Shown piece by piece: positions 1-13,300 of a stretch of 41,819 nucleotides of DNA. The translations under genes and the position numbers were made by a program. The notes under the pieces were generated by a model that made no database searches, was not told the DNA's origin, and saw nothing but the letters and a program-made list of their open reading frames with translations. The stretch's first letter is position 1; every line of letters starts with the position of its first letter. Origin of the DNA: Acidaminococcaceae bacterium (lineage in GTDB: Bacteria; Bacillota; Negativicutes; Acidaminococcales; Acidaminococcaceae); contig JAFZIG010000009.1 of assembly GCA_017554485.1 (NCBI GenBank), positions 1-41,819 on the forward strand. The letters run 5' to 3'.

Positions 1-1357
1 CTGCCGCTGACAACTTGCCGCTGGTAGTTACGTTACCTTTTGCTGTGGCTTCGATGTCACCTGTTTCTGCAGTGACAGTAGAATTTGCAGTGATTGCTCC
101 TTCCTCACTTGTCAATGTAACATTCTTCTTTGCCTGTACTGCGTCATCAGTAGTAATATCTTGTTTAGCGTTAATACTTACATTCTCTTCTTCCGCTGTT
201 ACAGCGCCTTTAGTCTGTACTGTACCGTCCGTACTGGTAATAACTACGTTCTTGTTTGCTGTTACTGCTTTGGCTGTGGTCACTGCATTCTTTGCTGTTG
301 CTGTTACATCACCTGCTGTAGAAGTTACTGCGCCGTCCACTGTTATGCTGCCTGCTTCAGCACTCAACGCTACATCATTCTTCGCAGTCGCTTCTGCTCC
401 TACTCCAATGTTGCCTGCATCGGAAGTAACGGTGATTGCTCCGCCTGCTGCTGACAACGTACCTTTAGTTGTTACATTACCCTTCGCTGTGGCTTCAATG
501 TCTCCTTCTGTAGAAGTTACAGTAGAATCGGTAGTAATTGCACCCTCTTTGCTCAACAACGATATGTTGTTTTTCGCAGTCGCTTCTGCACCGACTTTTA
601 CATCACCTGCATCGGAAGTAACGGTGATTGCTCCGCCTACCGCTGACAACGCACCACCCGTCGTTACATTGCCTTTTGCTGTGGCTTCAATGTCTCCTGT
701 TTCTGCGGTGACAGTCGAATCAGCAGTGATCGCGCCTTCTTCACTCGTCAACGCAACATTCTTCTTTGCCTGTACTGCGTCATCAGTAGTAATATCTTGT
801 TTAGCGTTAATACTTACATTCTCTTCTTCCGCTGTTACAGCGCCTTTAGTCTGTACAACACCATCCGTACTTGTAATAACGACGTTCTTGCTTGCTGTTA
901 CTGCTTTGGCAGTGGTCACTGCATTCTTCGCTGTTGCAACTACATCACCTGCTGTAGAAGTTACTGCACCGTCCACTGTCACACTGCCTGCTTCCGCCTT
1001 CAACGCAACATCGTTCTTTGCAGCTACATCTTCTCCTACTTCAATGTCACCAGCATCAGAAGTAACAGTGACTGCTCCTCCTGCCGCTGACAGCTTGCCG
1101 TTCGTAGTTACATCACCCTTCGCTGTGGCTTTAATGTCGCCTTCTTCCGCCGTTACGGTAGAATCAGTAGTAATCGCTCCTTCCTTGCTCAGCAACGATA
1201 CATACTTCTTTGCTTTAATATCACCATCGACAGCTATATCTTTCTCTGCTTCTACTGTTATATTTTCTTTTGCCGATGTTACGGATCCCGTTACCGCAAC
1301 ACTACCTTCTTCTGCCTGCAAGAAAGCTAAGTTCCCCGCTGACAGATTACCGTTCAC
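1..1357 (-). repeat. 212-codon tandem repeat in the adhesin gene
   Basis: Within the adhesin reading frame the sequence repeats with a 636 bp period (212 codons). Positions 121-220 and 757-856 are identical over 100 bases, and the flanks differ by scattered substitutions. Each unit equals about ten beta-helix turns of 21 residues. The array continues past the left edge, so its copy number is unknown. Near-identity at DNA level suggests recent duplication or gene conversion. Confidence 0.9.
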
Positions 1358-4300
1358 TTGAATATTACCTTTGTCGGTAGTAATCCTTACATCTTTACTT
1401 ACAGTTACATCACGGTCAAAGTAAACGCTACCCTCTGTCTTAGCATCTGCAGTCAATCCCTCACCGGATATAATATCGTTCGTAACACGCAGATCACCGT
1501 TTTCCGTCTGCAGATTTACATACCCGGCTGCCTGGATCTTGCCGTTTTCCGTTATTATTATATTCATCCCGTCCGGACCAGCCTTGTACTCTTCCGACTT
1601 GGCAGACATTGTGATGTTGCCGCTTTCCGATTCTGTTTTGCCGCGTACATCGATCTTGCCAAGATCCGTAGCGAGTAAAATATCCTGGTTCGCCGATACT
1701 GTCTTTACGTTCTCACCATTGTTTCCAATATGGATATTGCCCGCTCCGGTAGTCACAGTTACACTACCCTTTTCGGATGTTACTTTTTTCTCGACACCGA
1801 TATTGCCGTCCGTTGTCTTCATGCTGATGTTACCATCAGATGAAGTCACATTATGTCCTACTTGGATATTACCTTTTTCGGCCGTAATTATTACATCTTT
1901 ATTTACAGTTACGTCACGGTCAAAGTAAACGCTGCCCTCTGTCTTAGCATCTGCAGTCAATCCTTCACCGGATATAATATCGTTCGTAACACGCAGATCG
2001 CCGTTTTCCGTCTGCAGATTTACATACCCGGCTGCCTGGATCTTACCGTTCTCTGCTATTATTATGTTCATCCCGTCCGGGCCAGCCTTGTACTTTTCTG
2101 ATTTAGCGGACATCGTGATACTACCGTTCTCCGACTCCGTTTTACCATATATCTCAATCTTGCCAAGATCCGTAGCGAGTAAAATATCCTGGTTCGCCGA
2201 TACTGTCTTTACGTTCTCACCATTGTTTCCAATATGGATATTACCCGCTCCGGTAGTCACTGTTACGCTACCCTTTTCGGATGTTACTCTATTCTTGACC
2301 TGAATATCCCCTTCTGCAGTCTTCATACTGATATTGCCGGCAGACGAAGTCACGTTACTTCCCACGTTAATATTGCCCTTGCCTGTACTCATAGCGACAT
2401 CGCCAGTGGATGCTGTAACAGTCGCGCCAACAGTAATATCACCGTTGTCTGTAGCAACAGCAACAGAACCATTGGCCGCCAGGTCTTCTTCAAAATACAC
2501 GGAGCCTTCTTGTGCAATTGTTGCCTTCACATCACGTTGCGCAACAATATCGCTTGTGATATGGATATCACCGTTCCTTCCCTCCAGTGTAATATCCCTG
2601 CCCGATTCCACCTTGCCATGTTCATTAATGATGAAGTTGCTCTGGCCTTCTACATAGCTTTCTTCACCGGCCTTCATCGTTATATTACCTGTCTCAGTGG
2701 AAGTCTTACCGGATATTTCAATATGACCCAAACCTGTCGAAAGCAAGATACTCTGTTTTGCGAAAACAGTATTTTCGTCAGCACCATTGTCTCCGATGTG
2801 AATATCACCTGACCCGGTCGTAGCACTTACGCTGCCATTTATGGAAATAACCTTGTCGTTGACATCAATATCACCTGCTCCGGTATTAAGTGAAATATTA
2901 CCATTGTTGGCTGTCACTGATTTCTTAACAGAGATATTCCCATTTCCGGTTGTCAAGACTGTATCCTGCCCAGATACTATGTTGGCGCCAATGTGAAGGT
3001 TTCCTTCCCCTGTGCTGACATTTGCGCTTCCCTCTGTAGCCACAAGGGAATTCTTTACATAAACATGTCCCGAATTACTGGTTACGGCAACGTCGTTCGC
3101 CGCCTGAATGCCCTGTGTCACCACTATTGCCTTGTCTGCCGCGATTCTGACATTACCTTCGCCTGCTTCACCACCATTGGCAACGATGCCGGTCTCATAC
3201 ATAACAATTGTTGCGTCTTGTGCAATATTGGTTAACGTCACATCCCCGTTCACGGGAGAACTGATCGTGGCCAGAATACCCTTCACCGGAATATCCTTGT
3301 CTGTAATCTCAGGAGCGCTTACGGTCCAGTCCCGGTCTCCGTTGACTGTTATGCTGACATTGCCGTCAATCCCATTGTAGCCTTCGGATGCATCTGCATT
3401 TTCCATGCCATGCACGTTCAGTCTGACAAAGCTGTTGTTCTTATTCTCAAGCGTGATTCCGCGACCGGCTTCCAGCCCTACCTGATCCTGTTCGCTTGTT
3501 GTCTGCAGGACGCCGGAGGCGGTTTCGTAAATCTGCCCTTTGGCCTTCGCGGTAAAATCAGTATCCACTGTTATGATACTGTTAATCACGACATCGTTGC
3601 CCGCAAACAAGGCTGCCGTACTTGCATCAACTGTATTGTTAATTAAAACATCGCCTTTTGCTTGGGCAGTAACGTTCTCTCCCGCCTGCAATGTACCGTC
3701 TGTCTTAGCGTTTCCTTCCTTGCCCGTCAGCGTTACATCCTTCTTTGCTTCGATGGCTGCGGAAGTTGTCACACCTTCCTGTGCTGTTGCAGTTACATCT
3801 CCCATTGTTGAGGTCACTGCACCATCCACGCGAATACTCTTCCCACCAGTCAGCTCTACGGTACCCGCTTCTACAGAGGTTACGCTTTCCCCGATCTCTC
3901 CGGTAACTTCTTTAACTTTCAGGTTGCCTTCGCTGTCTGCCTTAAACTCGTTATCAACACGTACCGTCTGCAGGGTCATGGTATCTGTGTCTTCGCCGGA
4001 CTCATTCGCCATACCTTGCAGCCAGGCGTTCTGTGCCTTCACATCAATGGGGGTGTTGCTCTTGTTCAGTATACGCAGTTTGTTATCTGCAGATCCCACG
4101 TTACCCTGTTCCGCCTGTAATGCGATGTGGGTGCCAGCATCAAGGTAAGCATCCGTGCCGGAAACCGTATTAATATCACCCTCTGCAGAAGTCAGGGCAA
4201 TCTCTTTCTTCGCCTGTACTGTCCCGTTGACAGTTATATTGCCTTCGGCTTCAACAATTATATTCTCTTCTTCTGACGTTACAGCTGCAACGGTAGTAAT

Positions 4301-7300
4301 CACGCCTTTTTTGCTTAGCAATGACACTTCTTTCTTTGCCTGTACTACGCCATTGGCAGTTATATCGTCTTTGGCTTCAACACTAATATTCTCTTCTTCT
4401 GCTGTCACAGCTGCGCCTGTCTGCACTCCACCCCTCGTACTCGTCAGAACTACGCCCTTCTTTGCCTTGGCTGGAGCAACATCAGACATGGTGATATCTT
4501 GCATCGCTTCCGCTGTTATGTAACCTTCTGCAGAGGTTACCGCACCGTTTACGGAAATACTGTTCTTTTCCGCTTCCAGCGTAACATCATTTGCAGCAGT
4601 TACATCACCAAGCGCCTCAATCTTTCCGTCAAAAGAAGAAATCAAAATTCCACCCTGTTCCGCGGACAACTTACCCGCCGTTGTCACATCGGAACAACCT
4701 GTCACTTTAATATTTCCTTCTTCCGCCGTTACAGAACCGGTTTGTGCAAAGCCTCCAATACCTTGAATAACTACATTATTTAAAGCTTTTACCGCGCCAT
4801 TAGTCGCAGCATTTCCCTGTGCATGTACAGTTACGTTTCCGTTTGCTTCCAGCGCGGCGTTCGAAACGATGGCTCCTCCTGCTTCAGCATACAAATCGCC
4901 ATCTAAAGCAATCACGGCTCCGTCCATATGAATACTATGTTCGGCAGTCAAATCCACTATTCCCGCCTCAACAGAATTAACCGTTCCCCCGTTTTCATCA
5001 ACTGCTTCTTTAACATCCAGATTCCCTGAGCTCTCTGCTTTAAATACATTGCCCACGCGTACAGTCCGCAGGGCCATTGTATCATCCGGTCTTAAGTGGT
5101 CATAGTCTGTAGCGCCCTGCAGCCATGCATTTTCCGCCTGCACATCAATGACGGCATCTTTAGTGTGAATAATGCGAACCGCGTTGTCTTCCGCTCCTAC
5201 ATTCCCATTTCTGGCTTCAAGGGTAATAATACTACCTGTACCCGGGAAAAGATAAGCATTCGTGCCGTTAACCGAATCAAGTGCCCCATTCACACCGGGA
5301 AGCGTAACAATATCACCGTTCACAGAGGTCAATGTAGTATTTTTTGTCACGCCTATATTGGAAGTGATTATAATACTGTTGTCTGCCAGAGCCGAAAAAC
5401 TCCCGTCACTTACAACCTTATCCAGCACCAGCGCGTCTTCTCCGTTTTGCATTCCAACGATTTGCGCGTCACCGGCAGCTAAAACTTCTACCTTGATATT
5501 ATTGGCCAGGATACGAATGGGCTCCAACTTGCCTACATTGCCCACATCGTCCTTGATCGCCATAAGAGTAATATGATCGTTGGCATGGAGATAACCGCCT
5601 GCTACATTTGGTTGTGCAGGCTCCATTTCAATCCCTCTGTCTGAAGTAAGCCTGATCTCACCACCGGCAACGACAGAGCGCAGCGTCAGGTCATGTTCAG
5701 TGCTTTCCTGATGGACCACAACAGATTTTGCGCTGTTAACATCAAGAACCCCGCTGATGTCCGTTCGAATCGGGTTGCTTGAAAGGACAGTTTCATGTGT
5801 TCCTACGCTACCCTGCCTGGAATAAAGAGTCAGGTCTTTTGCGGTAATCAGACCGGAAAGCATATCAATATCACCATTCGCAACAGCTTCAACGTTTCCT
5901 TCTACTGCTGTTACCGTCGAACCGGCACTGATCACTCCTGTCTCACTTGTCAGAGTAATATTTTGTTTCGCCTGTACTGTTCCCGTAATTGTTATATCAT
6001 TATTCGCAAAGACCTCAATGTTCCCTGCTTCTGATGTTACAGCGCCATCTATCTGAACTCTTTCGTCCGTACTTGTCAGAGATACATTCTGCTTTGCTTT
6101 TACATCCTCGGCAACCGTTACAGCACCCTTAGCAACCGCCGTTACGCCACCTTCTGTGGAAGTTACGGCTCCGTTTATGGCTACAATGCCTGCTTCCGCC
6201 TGTAATGCAACATCCTGACCGGCAGTCGCTTCTGCACCGACTTCAACATTGCCTGTATCGGAAGTAACAGTTATCGCACCACCTGCTGTTGACAATGCAC
6301 CTTTGGTCGTCACGTCACCATTCGCAATGGCTTCAATGTTCCCTGCTTCTGCTGTTACAGCGCCATCTATCTGAATCCTTTTGTCCGTACTTGTCAGAGA
6401 TACATTCTGCTTTGCTTTTACATCTTCGGCAATCGTGACAACACCCTTAGCCGTCGCTGTTACGCCACCCTCCGTGGAAGTGACTGCACCGTTTATGGCT
6501 ACAATGCCTGCTTCCGCCTGCAATGCAACATCCTGACCAGCGGTCGCTTCTGCCGCGACTTCAATGCTGCCTGTTCCCGAAGTTACACTGATTGCGCCTC
6601 CTGCTGACAATGCACCCTTGGTCGTCACGTCATCATTTGCAGTGGCTTCAATGTTCCCTGCTTCTGCTGTTACAGGGCCACCTATCTGAATCCTCCCGTC
6701 CGTACTGGTCAGAGATACATTCTGATTTGCTTTTACATCTTTGACAACCGTAACAGCACCCTTAGCCGCCGCTGTTACGCTACCCGCTGTGGAAGTGACT
6801 GCGCCGTTTATGGCTACAATGCCTGCTTCCGCGCTCAAGGCCACATCGTTCTTCGCATTTGTTTCTGAAGCGACCTCAATGCTGCCCATTCCCGAAGTTA
6901 CACTGATCGCGCCTCCTGCTGTTGACAACGCACCCTTCGCTTTCACATCACCATTCACAGAAGTCAATGCAATATCCTTATCCACCTTTATATTGGAAGA
7001 GACTATGATACTGTTATCTGCTTCCGCCGCAAAGCTGCCATTAGTAACATCGACGGATTCCAGAGTCAGGGGATCATCACCGTTAACCATCCCAACAATG
7101 TGCGAATCTCCATTGGCAGCAACATTTACTACCGCTTCATTGGCCAGAACCCGGATTGCAGCGGCTTTTCCTGCACCGCCGCCCAGCGCGGCAAGATTAA
7201 TATGCTCGCTGGCCTTGAGATAGGTGTTCACATTATCAGACTGTGACGGTTCCATTTCTATGCCTTTATCTGAAGTAATCTCAATCTTATCGCCGGCAAC

Positions 7301-10300
7301 GACAGATCGTAACATCAAATCGTGCTCATTACTTACCTGATGTACCACGACAGATTTTGCGCTGTTGGCTTCAAGAATTCCGCTGATATTCGTACGAATC
7401 GGGTTATCGGTTGTGCCAGCGTCACTCTGACCGGCATAGAAAATCAGATCCTTTGCAGTAATGGTTCCGGCCTCCCCATTGTCCTTCGTAAGAGTGATCC
7501 CGTTACCTGCCTGCAATTTTACATTAGCACTCCCGGCATTGATATCCCCAAGGATATGCAGCGTACTGCCTGCTTCAATATTGCCGTCGGCATCCTTTAC
7601 CGGAGACGTGGTGGCAAGGTACACCTGTTTCCCGGTACTGTTTACAACAACGCCCCCTTCATCCGGAGTTAAAACAACAATGGGTGTTTCTTTCTGTATC
7701 GTAACGCTTACCACCTTACCGTTGTCATAGTTCCAGGTAAGTTCTCCTGCCTGGGCAGAGGAAAGGAGCTTCAGATTGCCTTCCTGACTGAGATCTGTCA
7801 GGGCAATCGTCACGGGGTCATTGTTTTCCCCGATACCACCGGCAGCAAACGTAATCTTATTGGCTATAATATTTGCCGTATCATATTCCGGGAGTTCCCC
7901 GGGAACAGAATTAACAATTTCTTCTTTTATAGCATAGAGAAGGCTGTTTTTGCTCCAGCCGCCCAAGCCTGTCTGAAGCGCAATATAATCCGCAACGAGC
8001 TGGGCCTCATCCGCGGAGTAGTTATAGCCTTTACTCCTGAAATAAGCAAGCCTTGCCTCGGCATATTCATTAAATGCGTTTTTATATGCCTCCATAAGAG
8101 CAGTCTTATCCGCTTCTGTCCGGCCGGAATTATCAAATACATTTTGTGCTTCCTGAACAGCAGCAGTGTAGACCTGCATTGCTTCACTCGTATCTGCTGC
8201 AAAATTATCTGCCAGCGCTTCGGCCGCCGTTTTATAATCACTGGCAACAGATCCTACAGCAGCGCTGTATACATCATAGGATTCGTCCTTACCTATAATG
8301 CGTTTCTGACGGGCCAGGTGATTTGCGCGGACATCTGCTGCTTTTTCCCGTACAGCTTTTGCTGCAGTAGCAGAATTGGTTTTTTCATTGGCAGCATCTT
8401 TAGAGGAAATCAGGCCGTACTCTGTCCAGGTTGCAAGGCGGGAATTCAAAGCAGCTTCGGCAGTATCGGAATCGGTAGCGGCATTGACAAAACTGCCTTC
8501 GGCAGACAACATCACATTACCATTTGCGCTTTCGATATGCCCGATACGCATATTTCCGCTTTCCTGGGCAAGGGAAATATCACCAACAGCGGTTGCGGAT
8601 ACGCTGGCATCCATGGAATTACTGCTTACAGGTTCCGTTCCGGCCTGAATAACAAGCATTTTATCTGCAGCACCGATAGCTCCGGTTTTACTTGTAAGAT
8701 CTATGCGTGCAGCCTGTGCCGCAGCGCCGGAAGAAGCGCCGTTGATAATGTCTCTGTCTGCGGTAATAGTAACCACACCGGAATAGTTATCACTCTTAGC
8801 CTGTACAAGGCTCAGACTGCCACGGTTGGAATCGAAGGCAATCTTGCCATTCGTCGACAAAAGCGTAACAGACGCTGTATCATCAGCCGCCAGTGCTGAA
8901 TGATACACATCTATATTGTAAGCAGCTCTGATGTCCGTATTATTTCCAACAATCCGGCCGTCACTGCTGACAACACTTCCATTCTGTGACTTTAACGTTA
9001 CGGTTCCACCTGACATGGCGTTCACATTGCCTGCCAAACTGATTCTGCCGTCGGCAGTAATGCTGATATTTCCTGTACCGTCGGTTTTCAGGGCGCCAAC
9101 CAGTACAGGCTGGTCAGCGCGTAGTACATACAGTGTGGATGAAGTAATCGGTTCCGTTTCGTCCCAGGTATAGGTGACTTCTTTATATGCTCCCCATAAG
9201 ATGTCACTGTTGACTTCTTCATGTACAGTTCCTTTTACGATTGGACCACTAGTCTCAGTGCCATACAGTCCAAATACGCCCCGTTCCTGATCAGTATAGG
9301 TCGGTTCAATACCTGATGGCTTACCTTGATCATAATCCTTCAAATAGGTTCCGTTATTCAACGCGTCTCCGCCGACAGTGACCGTAGTCACAGTTGCATC
9401 ATCTTCATATTCATTTATAATATCATCATCTGTACGCTTATCCCAAGCACCCCATACATATGATTTTTCTGTATACGAATAAGTTTGCGTCTTATTTGAA
9501 TTAACACTGCCAGTCCATTGCAGAGTCTGATCCTTCGGCGTAAAGTAGGAAGATGTCCCATTCGTAACGTTACCCGAATCGCCAATCGTATAGGATCGAA
9601 CATTCCCGTCCTGATATTCAAAAACCTTATTCTGCAAATGATCCGTGATGCTTACCAGGCCGCTGCCGGAAGAGACAGACAGGTTATTAACCTGCACATC
9701 GCGATCGCTTGCAGTAGTATCAATGGAAATCTCCGCTGCGCCATCCGCGGCAAAGACACGGCCATTTCCGGTACTGATCACATTACCTGTAATGACGACC
9801 TGACCGGGATTTGTAGTAATGCTTTCTACAATCAGTTTCTTTGTAGAAGGATTGTAGTAAATTCCGGGCGTGTAAACATACTGATCGGTATATTCATCGT
9901 AATGGGATCCTGTCTGAACAACAGCAAATGTGGAATCAGACAGAACCGTTGCGTCAGTAAGAACCTTTCCCCCATAAGTGTCGTCAAGAGATTCTATCTT
10001 ATTCAGGGAATCCGAATCCAGTGTCGCTGTATAAGACGCATATCCGCTTTGAACCAGTCCGTTCAGGTTCACGTTTTGACCTGAAATATAAACCGATCCG
10101 CCGGCCACAATCCCATGGCTTCTGTCCGAATCGGCTGTCCCGGGCTGGGTATCCGGCAAATCAACCTTCAATGTATTCTCCACATAGTTCCTATACTCGT
10201 CATAGGTCTTAAAGGACTTATTTACTTCCGAATCGTTCTTAGATAATGCTTCCTGTATCTTCTTGGCAGTCACATCATCAACCACCCACTGGCTGACAGG

Positions 10301-13300
10301 ATCCGGGCCTACTGTAACCGCCCCGTCCGGTTTGTTCTGTACAACATTCCCGTTTTCAGCCTGAATCGTAACATTCTGGCCAGCTACACTGCCTTCCCCG
10401 GTCACATAAATACTGTAATTATTGTTTATAATATTGACATCGCCGGCATGGTTGATTACCTTTCCGTAAATGCCGATATCGCCGGTAAACAGTTCATCGG
10501 TCATCCCTGCGGTATTGCTGATAGAAACAAGGGGAGTACCGCCATCAGTTTTTTCCGCATGGATATTCGCGGCCCCCGTAAAGTTGCTGTTTTCTTTTGT
10601 ATGGCTGTCAATACCGCTGTCATTCAGGTAAATGTTGCCGCCTTCTTTTACAATGATGGCGTCATTCACCTTAAGGTAAAGCTCGCTGCTACTGGCAACA
10701 CTGATTTCCGGATTGCCTTTTGCTGTCAGCGACCCGGTAACTGTTAATTTCGGCGTATTGATCCGGATGTCTCCTCCGGACACCTGGATATCCGGCAGAT
10801 TGATCCCCGCTACTTCCCTTTGCTTATATACGATGTAATGGACAACTCCATCCGTATCAGTATATGTACTTGCAAAACCGGCAGCAGCCATTTCCTGCCA
10901 CAGATTTTGCATCTCCGCTTCATAGTTTACATAATAATCAGTTCCCAGAGAATTCTGCATATCTTTTTTTAGCTGCTCGTAACGGCTGTAATACCCGTTC
11001 TCCAGTGTAATGGTCTCCGGTGTAATATCACTGACGGAAAGGATCTCACTTCCCTTTTCAATATTCACACTGACATTGTCATATTTAACACTGTTTTCCA
11101 GTTGCTCCGCTAAATCATTTATCTGTTGTTCCAGCTCCTGCTTTTGATTAATGTCATCTGTATCATTGTATTGCTTCACCAGTTCTTCAAGCTGTTGCCG
11201 CATTGTTGTATCATAGGACGGATTTCCTGAAATGCTAACGGAAGCAGCATTATGGATACCGGCCGTCAATGTGCCGTTTACCGTAACCGAATTGTTGACC
11301 GTTTCATTATCCGGATACAAATTTCCCTGGGTTACCGTAATACCGGCATCTTCTGAAGAATCCCCACCGGTCCAGATGTTATAGCTTTTGGCATCCTGAG
11401 TAAGTTTGGTCGTTCCTGAATAAGCCGTGAGATAAATATCGCCTACACTGGTTCCCTGCACATTTTCGCCAACCGTAATCGTATTCGCCTGGCTCATGTT
11501 GTTATCCAGCTCTGTACTGAACGCAACAGGTACAACTGATGAGTTATAAGCATCGGAAACAATGCGAAAATCAAATTTGGTATTTTTGCCGTCCAAATCT
11601 TTGCCTGCCTGGAAGGAAATATCGCCATCGCTTTCCAGTTTGGAAGTCCCGCTTACCTCAATAGCCCCGGTACGGTTCAGTGTATTGGTAACAGAAGCGC
11701 TGGTACTGCCTATCAGGCCGAACTGGTTATCCCCTACGGTACTGAAATTAAGGGTTGTATCTTCTGAAGCGCTCAGGATGATATCATTATCCCCGGTGGT
11801 TTTCAGATTGGAACCCGTTACCCGGACGCGGTTATCATAGGCAGTTGTATGATCGCTGTCAGCAAATACCAGCGGAACTACACCGGCTGCCTGTACGGTA
11901 TTCTCCGACGTAAAGTCTCCCGTTGTAGCAGAGCCAGCTTTCACAGACCCGGCCGAGTTGAGATTGGAATTACTGATATCAACCGTTCCCGTATATGAAT
12001 GGTTCTGATCCAGGTTCGAGGCGGCAACATCCAGACCGCCATAGCCGCTGGCTTTCACTTCCAGCTTATTGCCGGTCATCTGATTATTGGCAGTGTAAAT
12101 CTGGTCTTTCCCCGTGGTTACTGTTGCGCCCGAAACGCTGACTCCAGCCTTTTGGTCGACGGTACTGTCCAGCAGCGCGGCGCTTGCGTCTATAATAGCG
12201 GCAGCCGTCGTATCAACGCCAAGGTCAAGCGTTTCCGAGTTCGAAGCGGAAACCTGCAACTCGCCATCCAGATTCCAAGTGCCCTTTAACGTAGCCGTCG
12301 TTTTAGTGGTAAGATCAAAATCCAGTTCAGCAGCTGTACCGATACCTGTAAGCGCACCCCCGTAACTCTGGGCATCGCCTGTAACGTTGACGGTAGAAGA
12401 AGAACTGATTTCGGCATTATTAATCTTAGTTTTGATTTCAGGTTCCCCGGGCTCTGTTCCTGATGCATCGACAGTCCCGGCCGCGCTCACCGTTGTGTTG
12501 ATCCGGTTTACAGAATCCTGGGAATTATTGGCAACCGCAAAGGCGGCCACCCCGTTGACGCTGACGGTTACCCCGGCCGCGTTCATGTCCTCTGTGGCAT
12601 TGGTGGATGCGAAAACTGTCAGTTTATCAGCCACATATGTATTTTTCCCCAGTTTTACCAAAGTATCACTGTATATATTCGAATCATTGAAATTGAGCAG
12701 CAGGCTTCCCAAACCGGAAACATCCAAAGCCTTCATTGTTGCTTCTGTCGTTATGACCGTATCCGCCTTGAGGGAAATATTCCCTGTTTCACCGGCGTTA
12801 AACACATTGCCGTCCCCGGTCTTCAGCGCTGTCCTCAGATGTTGACCCTTTTCCGCCTTACCCGCCTCTGCAGTAGCCACGCTGACATTCCCGGCAATAA
12901 GCACCGAAGCATTGATACCGTTTGCGTGAGACGTAAGAACCGGTGTATTCTTTGCGTCCACGGAAATATCATTGGCAGTAAACCGGTTTGCTGTGCCAAT
13001 CTTAATGGCATTTCTTCCATTTGCTTCCACCGAAGAAACCTGTATGCCGCCTGCTCCTCCTACAGCGGCAGCTACACTGAAAACATCAACCGCAACATCA
13101 GTTGTATCGTTGACCTCTGCCTGGATGGAATTCCCGGCAGTCAATGCGTTGTTGTCTCCGATATTCATTCTGGCGCTGCCGCCATTGTCCACAAAGCCGA
13201 AGGCGCCGTTGCCGGCAGCCACGCCGCTGAGGCCGCCCTGATAAATATCCATATCCGTCGAGCCGGACAAATAAGAACCTGTTTTTATGTCTTTAGCGTT

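Noticed and set aside
15..1361. A 448-codon open frame on the plus strand, plus many shorter ones up to 21 kb
   Set aside because: Antisense to the adhesin. It is low-complexity (S, A, V, T, P, F runs) and mirrors the coding repeats; no ribosome-binding sites, and the periodicity of the opposite strand explains its length.
1..7500. Direct repeats considered as a CRISPR array
   Set aside because: Units are hundreds of bases, in frame and translated; no short repeat-spacer pattern and no cas genes.
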